A stretch of DNA of 64,000 bases from Chlorophyllum brunneum (taxonomy: Eukaryota > Basidiomycota > Agaricomycetes > Agaricales > Agaricaceae): positions 1,798,001 to 1,862,000 of the forward strand of contig OY756142.1 in the NCBI GenBank assembly GCA_963576785.1, given 5' to 3'. The notes below the pieces were generated by a model. It did no database searches. It was not told the DNA's origin and saw only the letters and a list, made by a program, of their open reading frames with translations. Within the stretch, counting starts at the first letter, position 1. Each line of letters begins with the position of its first letter. Shown in pieces: positions 10,517 to 23,600 of this stretch. The position numbers and the translations under genes are program-made.

Positions 10517-13500
10517 TTACAATCCCAGTACTGCCTTCTGTAAGTCGTCCAGTCCCTCCTCCACCTCTCTCGCCATCACCCGAATAACAACGTCTTCATC
10601 CGTGAAAGCAATGTACCCTAAGACTTTTGTCGCTCTTGATGTCAGCGCTCGTGATAGAAATACAGTCCTACGTGTCGACGATTCGTATGAGTGTCGTGTG
10701 GCCTCCCTCACGACTAAACCGAGGAAATGAAGAGCAGCTCGTCGTAATGGAGGTAACTTAGAATTAGTGGACGTTGGTGTAGTGTCCATTGACTGTGGCT
10801 GTTTCTTTGTGCCGTCGACTGCCTCTAATGTTGAGTCGTTGACTAATCTCGTTTCCGCATCATCTTTCTTGCTTTTATCCTTGTCCTCTCTGTCTTCCTT
10901 TCCCTCTGCTACCTGCTGTCGGACTGGTACGGTCTCAACCTGTACAAGGTCGACCATAGCACCAGCGAGGTCCTCCATATACATTAGGGCCGCAAGGGGA
11001 TAGGTGTTCACACAATCCGCAAGTAGGGATAGTGCAGATGTCCTTAGCGCGGTTGGGATTCCTGGCATTCGAACAAGCTTATAAAGAGGCGGGACCAAGA
11101 TATCAGCTGAACCTCTATAGTTCATAAGTAATCAAACTCCAAAGTAAGCAGCTCACCATAGATCCCGAGGGCATCTCCACATCGTTTGATCACATTACTT
11201 AGTGCCTCCCCAACTCGCGTCCTGACATCGATCTCTCGCTGCATATTTATGTTTGGACTTAAACTCTCCAGCTTGCCTGCATACTCGCCCATCAGACCCT
11301 TCAGCACTTCTTTTCCCAGTCCGTCAACCATAGCAGCTAGACCTTGAACAGCGTTCAGGAAAATGTAGGAGTCATCGTCTTGTACTGATTGTAAGAATAT
11401 CGACAAGATTGCAGGTGCTAGTGCAGGATCTAATATATGTATGTCTTGTTTTTTTGTTTGAGATTTGGGGGGTGTGACTAGGTGTCGAAGGAGTAAGAGA
11501 CCATGGGCCCGAACAGGAAGCATAGGATCTTGTAGAAGCTTGAGCGCCCTTTGATAGGTATCTTGTGCAGTCTCTCCTTCTGCACTGCCCGTCTTGGTTT
11601 TCCCAGGTTGGGAAGTTGAAGCAAGGCGAGCCGTCATGACAAGCCTTGCTTCGTGTGCAAGTGACCGAATAGCTGAAGATCCGTTTTTCAAGAGGGATTC
11701 GAGGAGAGAGAAAATTTCGTTGAGTAAGGGCATTGTACGGGCTGATAGGTCCTCATCAGCTGCGACGCCTAAGTTAGTTTCCTAAGAAGGGTTAATGGAT
11801 GTCGAAAGCCGAACCTTCCAGCACAGACAGCAAAAGACTGATGGCTGTCTCTATCAGCTCGTCATCCGGCCGTATAACCTCGGAGTCAGGCATGTTATCG
11901 TCACTATCCCCCTCCTGATTAGCCTCGTCTTCGGTACCTGCTGTTGGTCCAATTTTCAAGCTCTTTTCAGGTCCCAATCGCTCGATACTTGGTGGATAGT
12001 CTGTGGATTCCAAGACATGGTGTATAAAAGATAGCAGTTGTTGTGGTCTCTTCAGAATATTCGACGTCGTCCCTTCCGACAGCTGTTTTTGCATCTGCAT
12101 GATTATTTGCAAATACAGTAGTATCCTAGCTATCATGAGCCGATTGACCCCGCGGGCTAAGTAATTCAGGTTGGCATACCGTAGTGAATCACCATCGGGA
12201 CGGGACTTTTCCCCTCTATATGCCTCCAACAGCCGAACGAACAATGCCGAAGAAACATCCCCCCGATAAATATCCTTCAGGAGTCTGACAAAGTGTAAGG
12301 GGTCCGGGTAGAGGTCAAATATGTTCGCGTCAAAGTCCGGATCGTCCAGGTCCAGGGATTCTGGTACATGTTGGGGTGTTAAAAAAGACAACAGTGACAG
12401 TTTTTCAGGCCTATTGACTCGCTGTTAGGAATTATAACGTAGCTTGAATAGACCAGACTCACGCCGGCAAAAGCCGTATATGTCCCTCCAAATCAATCTT
12501 CCATCCAAACTCCTGACCACTCGTCATAACGGACCACAATGTCTCCACCCCTTCACTCGCAATGGCGATTTTCCCCCATGTCAGAAGCATTCCATGCAGA
12601 GACACTCTCAGCGTGGGATCGCTCGCCTTGGTTTTACTTAGATGGTACAACAGTGAGTAGAGAGCTGGTATTATTGGTGAGAGCAGGTGGGAAATGAAAG
12701 ACGGGGATGGGTCTGCGTTGGAGAGTAGGGTCAAGAGAGCATCGATGGCGACATCTGGCCGCAGGTAAACTTTCGTTTCCTTTGGGGATCGTTCAAGTTG
12801 CTGGAGATCATTCCCTTCCGGGGTGTCTCGTACGTGCAGCAGAGGATCATGCAGCAAGCCAAAGATGATTTCTTTGATGGAATGCAGCAATGATATGTTA
12901 TCGGTGGAGAGCATGCGCGATATAACAAAAGCTGCGGCTCTTCGATATGTAGGTGGCGACTTCTCAGAAAGCAGCGCAACTAACCGAGGAATAATATGGC
13001 CAAGGTAGTCCTGTCTAGGCGTGTGAAGACCAAGACAAAGTGGAGAATAGAAGGTCTTACCCACCTGCGGCTTCGTATTCATGGGAACTGCGTTCAGCAC
13101 CGTGGAAACATGCTCAAGCTTCTCCACTGCAAGACCTTCGTCCGATGATTCCTCAACACCAAACATCGCAACAAAAAGGCCCTGTACTCCATCTTGGCGT
13201 AGTAACTGCCGACTAAGCAGCGTCGTACATGCTTGGAAGACATGTGTCGGGGGTGGAGGAAAACTAGAGATTATGCTCCCCAAGGACGATATCGTCTGCG
13301 AAGTTGGTAATCTAAACTACATTTAGTCACGAAGGGGGTTATGGAAGAAGGTCACTTACATGCTAAGTAGCCGTATGACCAACGGCCTGATTTCGTTCAC
13401 ACCAAGCATACCCTCCGTGCTCGACGACTTTGGGAGCCAGCCTAGCGCGAACGAAGGTTGCAGCACATCCACGACGTGTCGATTCAATAGCGTGGTCGTA

Positions 13501-14069
13501 ATCAAACTCTGAGGGATCTTTCCGTGTACGCCACTGGGGAATATGAGCCCAAGAACGCGGAGGGTAAATTTTGATAGTAGGGTGTAGTCGTCTGTCGGGA
13601 TTGATAGATCAACGACCCTCGAGGACGAGCCTATGTTTGTGCTGCTCGCGGAGGGCTTGGCGGGCCATGCCGTCATGACCTGTTTTAAGAGAGGCTCAGT
13701 GCCCCATCCGAACACTAGGGAGAGCAATGTGCGAATTTGGCTAAGATCTCGTGCGCCGATGGCGGGCACGACGGTGTCATCGTCGATAGCGAGCAACCTC
13801 TGTATCCGTTCCACGAGCGATAGGGCTTCACGTGCTGTCAGCAACTCCACGTCTAGCAGCGAATCGGAAGGGCTTGGGGCTAGTTCTTGGTTCTGCGAGG
13901 TGTGGTAATGCGAGAGCCGCGATTCGAGTATGGATTTTAAGTCACGATGCTGGTCTTGTTTTGTAGACTCGGAATCTGTCTGAAGGAGGTTAGAGGCATC
14001 GTAGAGAACTTGCGCAAGTGCTTTGGCCGCTGTGGCTTTGTCGAGTGATGGATCGGTTTCTGCGAGCAT
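10517..14069 (-). CDS. RTP1: HEAT-repeat RNA polymerase II import/assembly factor (Rtp1/TANGO6)
   Basis: A long alpha-helical repeat protein of just over 1,000 residues. In yeast, Rtp1 helps assemble and import RNA polymerase II into the nucleus. The two C-terminal family domains are recognisable. RTP1_C1 has DPMLPVRAHGLLLLRHLV followed by a QDDDSYIFLNAVQGLAAM segment. RTP1_C2 has LRRAALHFLGLVVREA and TKVLGYIAFTDEDVVIRVMA near the end. The N-terminal half is generic HEAT/ARM helices (PRLVALLSEKSPPTYRRAAA). The first base of the start ATG is 14069. At least five short introns are visible, for example a donor after LLS at about 13357. The gene lies 215 bp downstream of SUP35 on the same strand. 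Vertebrate TANGO6 is the counterpart. Confidence 0.87.
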
Positions 14070-14284
14070 GAGGGTGAATACTGAAGTAGGCCATGATCAA
14101 ACTCTTTGATTTTGTCATCATGTTTACAACCCAGGGTCGGTGGCTCGCTTACGTCAATATTTTGTGCCACAGTTGACGAGTACTTTACATGTGGGAGGGA
14201 CGTCGCTACAGGAGAGAAACAAATTTCAAGATCCTTTGTTTCGTATAGTTGGTTATCGCGGGTGATCATTTGGATATGGTCTTT

Positions 14285-16324
14285 TTAAGCGTTGACATTC
14301 AAATTAGCCACACCCTCGGCAGCTTCATCTATTGCAGTATTCTCAGCGAGTTTCGTCACTTTTCCGATAGCAATCGTTCGCCCTGTAGAAAATCCCGAGT
14401 TCAGACGAGCTACAAAGTTGCTACGAGGGCTACAAACCTTCATCGCGTAACGTGAAACGTCCGAGTTGCGGGTAGTCTGTGAATTTCTCTAGACAGATGG
14501 GAGCTGTTGTTTCAATCAGAGCAACTACTTTTTGACCTGAGAAATATTCTCAGTTGCTTTCGAGTTAGCACAAACAGCGGACAAGACATACCCTTCTTGG
14601 CGAATTGGGGTGGCTTTTTTGATTTGCGACCAGTAGCTTTGTCAAAGTAGTGCAAGAGAGCCTGAATGTGATGAATAAGGATCAAAGATCGTCAAGTACA
14701 GACACAACCCAACGCACAGAGAGTACGACTTCTTCCGAAAGAGTGTGTACGTGCATAACAGCAGAATATCCGGCACAAATTATACTCTTGTGTTCTAGGA
14801 TTGCGAGCTGAGCCTCGAACTGTCTTACAGCATGAACAGGCTTCAAGGGACTGGTGAGCACGAATCCGGGACTAATGTCTTCGTCATCCACACCACGGAT
14901 ACGAATACGGACGTTGTCTCCGCAGAGACCACGGTCAACTTCCGCTTCCATCTCGTTGTATATAGCACTTACTTCAATGCTGTCCTTGTTGGGCATGAGT
15001 ATGAGACTGTCGCCCTTGCGGATATGACCAGACTCGATTTTGCCAACGACGATTGTCCCCATGTCTTTGTACTTTTCAGAGACGGGCATCATCAAGGGTG
15101 CATTGATCTTGCGATCAACCATGGGCATTTTGTCCAGGTACTGAAGGAACGAAGGCCCACTACAGAAAAGGACTATGGTCAACTCTGGGTTCGGTAAGCA
15201 CGATGAATTTGACATACTCCCACCATGGGCAGACGCTCTTGGACATCGGATCCTTAAGGTTTGCACCAGTAAAAGCAGAAACGGGCATGAAGTAGATGTC
15301 GGTTCTGGGATTGAAGCCGGCAGCCCTCACAAAAGGTGTCATTTTGTCCTTGATCTCGTCATAGCGAGCCTTCTCCCATTTGACGGTGGGCTCATCCATC
15401 TTGTTGATAACGATGATGAGCCTGGAGACACCGGCAGTTTTAACTAGCATGATGTGTTCACGAGTCTGGCCACCCTTCTCGAAACCGGTCTCGAATTCAC
15501 CCTTGCGGGCAGAAATAACGAGGATAGCGACGTCGGCCTGAGCGGCTCCAGATATCATACTGGGAACGAAGGTCTTATGTCCAGGAGCATCGAGAATGGT
15601 GTATCTCCTCGCATCGGTTTCAAAATATGCACGACCGACTTCTACAGTTTTGCCCTTGTTTCGTTCTTGGGGAGTAGAGTCGAGGGCCCAGCTGAGGTAC
15701 CAAGACTCTCGGCCAGCTTCCTTGGCCTCCTTCTCGTATTTTTCCATGGTACGTTTGTCTACCATTCCGGTGAGATACAGAATGTTTCCGCCCATGGTAC
15801 TCTTTCCTGCATCGACGTGACCGATGAAAACGATGTTCAGGTGTTCCCTGACTATAAAATCAATGAGTGCAGCCGGATAGGGAGGATAAAACGGAGGAGA
15901 ACGCACGATGGCCATACAAATCCTCGAGAACGGCCTGATCGGCGGCGTTCTTGACATCCTGGGCAACGGCGTTGGTGTCGGTCTTTGCTTTTCCGGTTGT
16001 GAAAGCTTTAGATGACGCTCCGGCAGTTTCTGCCTTGATGGTTGTTTGTGGTTTGGGTGTAGCGGGTTTAGATGACTGAGGAGTGGAAGTAGCCGGGGTC
16101 GATGTTGGTACTGCAGGAGGGAGCGTCTGAACACTGGCAGGTGCTGGTGCGGGCGGCGTTGGGGATTTAGAGCCCCCGATGTTGAGGGAGATGGTGGGGG
16201 GAGGACGAGGAGGTTCTGTTTGTTCTGGGCGTTCGATGGGGGCTGGTGGGGGCTGGGTGGGCTGTTGTTGGGTGAAGCCTCTGCCGGGGACGAATTCGAA
16301 GGCTGAGGCGTTGAGTCTGCTCAT
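14285..16324 (-). CDS. SUP35: Translation release factor eRF3 (Sup35)
   Basis: The GTPase that partners eRF1 at stop codons, with about 590 residues here. Residues 2-13 read SRLNASAFEFVP, a good match to the PAM2 motif that binds the MLLE domain of poly(A)-binding protein. The rest of the N-terminal exon is Pro/Thr/Ala-rich and lacks the Q/N-rich oligopeptide repeats of the yeast prion domain. After the intron at about 15850-15905 the G domain starts with HLNIVFIGHVDAGKST (G1), then DAPGHKTFV (G3) and INKMDEP (G4). Beta-barrel domains 2 and 3 follow across short exons, ending TIAIGKVTKL and stop codon 14285-14287. At least four introns are present. The start codon is 77 bp from the divergent SLA1 start. 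Confidence 0.95.
16286..16321 (-). other. PAM2-like motif in the eRF3 N terminus
   Basis: Codons 2-13 of SUP35 encode SRLNASAFEFVP, fitting the L-N-x-x-A-x-E-F-x-P consensus of PABP-binding PAM2 motifs. Binding itself is inferred from the motif. Confidence 0.75.
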
Positions 16325-16401
16325 GGTTTTGGAGAAGAGGATGACTGTCTCTGTCAGTCGTTATCATCAAATCACTCACGCCCGGCCTCTCTCCAACCAC
16401 C
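16325..16401. promoter_or_regulatory. 77-bp divergent promoter, SUP35/SLA1
   Basis: Only 77 bp separate the two ATG codons. It is CT-rich on the SLA1 side and carries a small inverted repeat (GACTG...CAGTC, 5-bp arms). No TATA box is seen. Transcripts probably start within this interval or overlap. Confidence 0.55.
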
Positions 16402-19400
16402 ATGTCCACATCCCATCCCGAACACTATCTCGCCGTCCTCAAGGCTTCCTACGACTATTCTCCACAGTCTCACGACGAAATAGCAATCAAGGAGGACCAG
16501 ATCCTCTTCCTCGTCCAGCGGACAGATGATGAGTGCGTCCCACCAATCCACCGACCCCTTCTTCCTTCCTCATCCGTTCGTCAGCTGGTGGAAGGTCAAA
16601 GTAAAGGGCGACTCGCAGGACGCAGACACCTCGGTTGGCCTTGTCCCGGCAGCCTACGTCGAGCAGGTCGGTCCCGAGTCAGCGTATCCGACAAAGCCGA
16701 ACTGACCTCTGCCCTAGGCCGAGTACCACCACCTCGTCAAAGCTCTCTATGACTACCAAGCCATAGCTCCTGGTGAACTCACAATCGGCGAAGACGATGT
16801 CCTACTGGCATTTGACCTCGAAGAAGATTGGTTGCTCGTGCAGAGTAAGAAAGAGGATGGAGGAGCGGGTTATGTTCCCGGCAACTACGTTGAGGAGACC
16901 AGCGGTGACGAGCCAGCCCCCGCTCCCAGGATCATTGTTCCTCCTTCAGTATGTTTTCTCTCTTAAATGTTTTTGTAGCTTCACCAATCCCGCACAGAAT
17001 CCCCGGCCTACGAGCACTTATGTCGATCCCGCAGACCGCGTGGCTGCGTCCAAAGTAACAGCAGACGACATCAAGACCTGGTCAGTGTCCGAGGTGGATA
17101 AGAAAGGCAAGAAGAAGAAGGGAACGTTGGGAATTGGGAACGGCTCTGTTTTCTTTGCTAGTGAATCTGACAAGGTATATCTCCTTGCATTTTATCTTTC
17201 CTTGTCTTCTCATCCTTTAATTCTCTAGACCCCAGTACAAAAGTGGAAGACGGGTGATATTATTAACATCTCAAGCGAAAAGTCGAAACATGTTAGCATT
17301 GAGATCGGTGGTGCTACTCCTATAGCCCTCCTTTTCAATGTTGGATCAAAGGATAATGTCCAAGAGATAATCAACAAGCTCAAATCATCCCGAGACCTCG
17401 CTAGGCCAGTAACTCAAGAATTCACATCACCCCCTGGTGACAACCGCTGCGTGGCTCCGGGCCCCCAGAAGAGTCCCGAAAAAGGGACAGTTCGTTTCTC
17501 TCCAGCATCGCCGACAATTATACCCCCAAGGGATGAAGAAGAGGAGGAAGAGGAGGAGGAAGAGCGCCATCCTGCTACTAACGGACATCCCCTAACCCTC
17601 AACACGGGTAGGGGCGAGCTGGCTGTTGCTTTATACGAATTCACTGCTGATGGGGATGACGAACTTACCGTTGCCGAAGGCGAAGAACTCACAGTCCTCG
17701 AACGTGATGGGGACGAATGGTGGAGATGTCGAAATACTCATGGGGCTGAGGGCGTCGTTCCTGCTTCTTACATAGAGCTGAAGGCTCGCGCGCTGGAACA
17801 GTCCCCTCGAAGTCCAACCCCTCGCGAGGACGAAGAGGAAGAGGGGGATGATGCGGCTGAAGCTACGAGAGCTGCACAAGAAGTTGCTGATCGCACAGAG
17901 GCAGAACGTTTGCAGCGGGAAGAGGAAGAACGTGTAGCAAAGGAGCGGAAGAAGGCAGAGGCCCGGCGACGAGCGAAGGAGGCGGCTGCTGCTGCTGAGG
18001 CCGAGAGACAGAAACGCAAGGAAGCCGCCGCTGCCGCCGCAAAGAAATCACCACCGCCAGGGTAAGTTGTGTGCTTGTGTGCACAATCATTTACATTTGG
18101 CTGCAGCTTATCGGATCACAGCAATAGAGTCGAATCTAGACCTAACAGCTCATCAACTCGCAAATCCCAGGACGTGACCTGTATGATATTTGCCGTTCAA
18201 TCATTTGCTGCTACTAAATTCACATGTCCGTTAGTCCCTCCCGCAGAACATGTCCGAACATGGCACGACAGGACAGGCCAGTTTCGTGTTGATGCAGCTT
18301 TCCTAGGTTTCAGTGGCAGTAAACTCAGGTTACACAAGATCAACGGTGTCATTGTCGAAGTTCCCTCAGAAAAAATGTCTGTTGATGACATGAAATTTGT
18401 CGAGAAGCTCACTCGAAAATCACGAAGCTCAGGAAATGGTCATGGTTATGGCTCAGGCCAAAGTCAGGATCGACGTGTTTCCGAAGATGATATACCCCTT
18501 GGCACTCTGCAGAATTCCATATCCGTTCCTCCCAAACCTCAAATCCCACCCGCAACAAATCAGACCCATAAACGCAAAGGCCCTCGGATTGATTGGTTCG
18601 ATTTCTTCCTTTCCGCAGGATGCGATATGGACGATTGCACACGATATGCGGCAGCATTCGAGCGTGATAAAATCGATGAATCTATCTTACCAGATATCAC
18701 GGACTCTACTATGCGTTCGTTGGGCCTCCGCGAGGGTGATATCATTAGGGTCAAGAAGGCCATTGAGAAGAGGAAGCCCGGTGAGAATATGGAGAAACAA
18801 AGCGCATATGCTCAAGAACAGGTGAAGAGGGACGAAGAATTGGCGAAGCAGCTGCAGGCTCAAGAAACTGGCGGCGGGTCTTCAAAGTCTCCTGCACCGA
18901 ATTTGTTTGCGGGTCCCGCTGGTGTCCTCAAAAATTCTCAGCGAAGAGGCCGGAAAGAAACCACCAGGACCTTGCCGACGAACGTGGATCGCAACGCACT
19001 CTCTTCTGCATCCGAGCAAATTCAACGTACGAGTTCACCATCGGCTATGAGCCCCACTGGCACTCGTCCCGGATCTGCACCGATTCAGCCTGCAAAAGCG
19101 AGCTCGTTGCCTACATCCGTTCCCGCCGCGTCTGGTGGATTCGAGGACGACGCTTGGGCTCCAAGGCCTAGTTCGACGAAGCCGACTAAGGCTCCTACTC
19201 CTACCCCTGCTGCGGTACCCGCGTCTGTCTCTACACCTCCTCCCGCCCCCTCCAGTGCACCTCCTACCACAACGGCACCAGTCGTGACGGCCCCCGCCCC
19301 CGTACCAACCTCTGGTGCACCTTCTAAAGGTCTTGCACAGACCACCGAATCGGATGTTTTCGATCAACTTGCACGACTCAGCCAATTACGAGCAGCGCCT

Positions 19401-20386
19401 CAAGCTCCAGCTCAACAGCAACCGCAACAACAAACATCCGCCACAGCCACGACTACGACTCTCGTTATCCCTCCCAGTTTCAATGCTGGGCTCGGAATGG
19501 GTAACTCCCAAGTTCCGATAGGCCGGACTCTGGCCACACAACAAGCAGGGTTACTTCAATCTTCCCCTCAACCTCCATCACAAACCCAGCCCCAAATCCA
19601 AGTTCAACAGTCATACAATGGCCCTCGAGGCCCATTCGCACCCGTTCCGGCCAACCAGAGTCTCCTTCAACCCCTCATCCCGACCCAAACAGGGTTTAAC
19701 AACTTTATACCCACCCGCACAGCTAACAACCTTTCACCGTCGCCTGTCCCATTCCAGAACCAACTTTCATCAGCGTCGTTTATGGCGTCCCAGCCTACTG
19801 GGTTACCCACCGCTAGCGGAATGCACCGACCAATGGTGATGCAACCGACAGGGATACCTGGACTTTCACCGTCGCCCTTTGGATCCGGGTCGATCACGAA
19901 TACTTCGCCTTTCAATTCAGGGTCGTCATTCCAGCCGAATGCGAATGGTCCTTTCAATCCCACCCCCATCACTGTTCGTGAGTACCTCTTATATTTTCCT
20001 GTCTTGTCTTCCTGGATATTCACATTATCCGTAGAACCAAGCGGAGTATTTACCCAGTCGCCATTCAATAACCCAGCCTCTCCTCCTGTACCCCCTATAC
20101 CCTCTGGGAGTTCAAATGCCAATAGCACAGCCCCGGCTAATGTCTTCGCATCAATGAAGTCCGGAACGTTTGCAAAAGATGAGGATCATGGTGGTCCTCA
20201 ATCTGCTGGTGCGTAACCCTCAACAGCCTGGTCAAAACTCCTTCTGAATGACTATGACAGACAAATATAATGCACTACGACCGAGTATGTTTTTGATGCA
20301 CACAGATTGCCGCTTGTTCTGATATGCTACTAGATCTCGCTCCTCAACCAACAGGGTGGGGTTACGGTGGATATTCTGGATTCTAG
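16402..20386 (+). CDS. SLA1: Actin/endocytosis adaptor Sla1
   Basis: A cortical actin-patch adaptor linking endocytic cargo to actin assembly. Domains in order: SH3-1 (LKASYDYSPQSHDEIAI...WWKVKV), SH3-2 (VKALYDYQAIAPGELTI...GYVPGNYVE), a PH/PTB-like segment (about 17085-17400), SH3-3 (LAVALYEFTADGDDELTV, about 17620-17785), a long charged E/R/K/A-rich helix, SHD1 (RTWHDRTGQFRVDAAFLGF), the SAM-like SHD2 (WFDFFLSAGCDMDDCTRYAA), and a P/Q/T-rich tail with QPTG/TQTG repeats like Sla1 region SR. The last exon reads NLAPQPTGWGYGGYSGF and stops at 20384-20386. Two introns, 18181-18234 and 19978-20034, are multiples of three without stops, so retention would only insert 18 or 19 residues. The start is 77 bp from SUP35. 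Confidence 0.95.
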
Positions 20387-20611
20387 TCCTCTCGCACTGA
20401 CGCTAGTTGTCTTTCTGTTTTCATAATTCTCTCTTTAATTTTTGTCACCCTCATTTCTTTGGGCTACTGTTTTATATCTATGTCACTTGATCCTCAAACA
20501 ATTATCCGGATACCAACCCACAGTGATTAAATATGATACAGACCAGTCTTCATAGAAAAAGCGGTGATACGTATATCAGAAGGAAAAACCTAAAGAACAG
20601 GACAATGCAGA

Positions 20612-23600
20612 TCAAGATAGAGTGTTGTCTATAATACCCTGTGCGAGGCCAACACGGACGAGGAATGTCCGGAGTGCGACCCGGATATCCGGTGCGATCT
20701 CGCGTGCGAGGAGTTCAGTTGCTAAGGGATAGATAGCGGGCATGTACCGAGTGAACTAGGAGAACAGGATGAGGATAGATGCTGGATGAGAGGGAAAGTG
20801 GACTCACGGCTTTGTCGTCTAGACGACTCAGACCGTCCAGGATTTCTGCTACGACGGGGGTCCATGCTGCAATGTTTTTACTCTGGGTATCCGCTTTAAG
20901 CTTGTTGTAATCTTGCAAGACGCCGAGTCCAAGTCTACACCGTTGAAACTGGTTAGTAAAGCCTATAACCAATAACAGAACCAGACACACGGTAAAAGTC
21001 GATCTGCAATCTGAGGTCGAGCAGCTAAGTGGTCTGGTCTGGTATCATAGTACATGCGCAGAAGGACGTGAACAAGAGTCGCGGCACTACTTGACTCCTG
21101 TTTCAGAAGATTCGGTAGATGTTTCATGAAGCCTAGAAAGGTGTTATTGAGTCCTATATCCAGGAGAGATTTTCTACTCACCAACTTTCCATAGGCCCGT
21201 CCGAAGCTCTTTATCGTCATTGAACGATCGGGCGAACTGGTAGCTATGATCAAGTACCCCCATCAGACGGAGTAGCTGATCGGGAGGAATCAAGTTGTAG
21301 ACGTCATTGTTGCGCAGCAGCTCGTTCGTCATTTCAATCAGCAGCAACTGTAAGACACATTTAACGATGATCTGTCTGAAGATTCGGCGTCTTGTTGCTA
21401 GGGGGTTCTGTGATTCTGTCTTGACAGGCTCATTGGAAGGAGATAGAGGGGCAGGCAAGATTGTTATTCCATTCGTCTCTGTGGGGTAGTATGAGCAATG
21501 TGGTTTAATGTCCACGTAATTGGACATTCACCTGGGGAGGACTCAGAGGGTTCAGAAGAGCTGTCGATTTCAACACGAAGATTATCATCGAAGAGCTGAT
21601 GAGGGGTTGTAGTTCTGAAGAGTTTCACGAAGCAAGTCGTCACGCGCTCCCAGCGAGTGGGGCTAAGCTTCTTAACGTTCCTTTCCAAGAATTGCTGGAG
21701 ACACGATGTTCCTAAACGGGCTAAGGTATCGTTCTCTGTCCAGATAATGAGATTATAGATCGAACGCTCCGGAATTAGACACACACCTTGACACACGCAC
21801 ACACAGAGCAAATCCAACAATTCACCCAGAGATCGCTCCAGGATATCGAAGTGATAAGTATACAGATCGATGAGGTCACGAAGGGCCTGGATCATAGTTG
21901 TCTGCAACCAGACACTCATGTCCTCCTGAGTATTGAAACGTGACATGTCTTGACTAGATTTGAGAACAGCAAAGATAGGAAACAGGAGCTCTTTGCAAAC
22001 TGTATCCCAGAATTCTACTGGGAAATCGCGGCCATGCGTTTTGAGGGTTGCGAATAATGAATCAAGTGCCCTGTATGACATGAACACCGGACAAAGAGGG
22101 TGAGAAAGGAGACTACTCACAATCGCCTGACCTCCAAATCTTCTCCATTCATGATAATATCGTAAAAGCCAAACAATACGGGGAACCAGAAACGGATCAT
22201 GCCTTCATCCATAGCGGATTTGAGGGAGGTATTGGCATGTCCCAAAGACATAGAACACTCTGGACATTCCAACATGACGGGAATGACTCCTCTTAACATC
22301 GCAATCGCCAACAGGCTAATTTTTTGATATTTGCTGACTTTGCAAAACTCTGTGATACAAACGGTCAGGTCTGCAAATGCTCCATAGCGGACGATGGAAG
22401 AGAAATGCTCTTTGTTGAGTCTTGTTACGATCTCAAATGCCGAGCTTGCGATACGCTCCGTCAGCACCCTAGAGGCGGCAGAAAACACCCCGAACATGGT
22501 ACGCCAGCCGGATCGCATATTCTGGACGCGAGCTTGGATCATCTGTTGTAAGCATTGGAGGACCTATAACAACGTGTTAGCAAGATGCTTGGGATAAATT
22601 TAGCCACATATACCATGTCCCTGATCTCGGGGTTTTGATTGTGAATCATGGTGTACTCAAAGGGCTTCAGGAAATCCTTCTGGAACTTGAAGTTGGGTAA
22701 CTCTTCCTTTTCGAGAAAACGCATAGCAAGCTGACGAAGGGAATCCAAAGCGAAAAACCCAACGTGTGGGTTGTTGTGACAACACACCTGGAATGTATGT
22801 AAGCGCGTTAGCGAAATGGCAAAGTCAAAGGTACGCAGACCTGGTTAAAATGTTCTCCTAAAATCTCCCACATGTTAGACCATTCGATACGAATCCTGTT
22901 CATATTGTAGTACGAGATCTCAACGAGCTTCTGCAAGCTGAATAGTCGAGGGTGTTGTGATAGGCCTGAAGACTGAATCTCCTCCCAAGAAACATCACTC
23001 AATGCTTGTACGAAATTCACGATAGCAGTCTTCGTCTCCATAAGCAAGAGAACCTCAGAAGAGCTGGTGACTTACCCCCGACAAGTAATGGCTCAGAGAG
23101 AATACCATATCAGCCGCTACCGTGATGTGCGTCGATCGGCTCTCATTGGCAAGTTCTTCATTAGGGAGTTTCTTTGAACGGCTAAAGACACGTCAAAATC
23201 GAATCAAAACATTTTGGGAAACAGTCTCACCCTTTCTTCCCTGACTCTGGAAGCTCGACACCACCACTGATCAGCTGCATATGCTCAAGCTGACTAACAC
23301 AGGTCAGGACCTCGTGCCATGAACCTTTGAGGTTGTTGCCTTCCGTGACAGCAACATCGAGCAAGGTCTTGATGGCCTCCATATTCTTCGTCTTCATCTC
23401 TCCAAGGTTGTTGAGGAAAGTAAACTTGGCGAGAGTTGTGACAAATGCGTTGCGTTGAAGTTCCAGGTCGAACAAGCACACAATTTTGATGGAGTTCTTG
23501 AAGCCGTCTAAGCACAACTCAACAACCTCAAGGTCGTCTGTGTCTTGAAGTGGGCCAGAGAGGCCAGCCAGGAAGGGTATCCAAGCAACTTCGAACATAG

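Noticed and set aside
18069..20216. Single long open frame that could be read as a separate gene
   Set aside because: It is the 3' part of SLA1; SHD1 and the SAM-like domain continue in frame from the SH3 exons, and its first codons are intron sequence.
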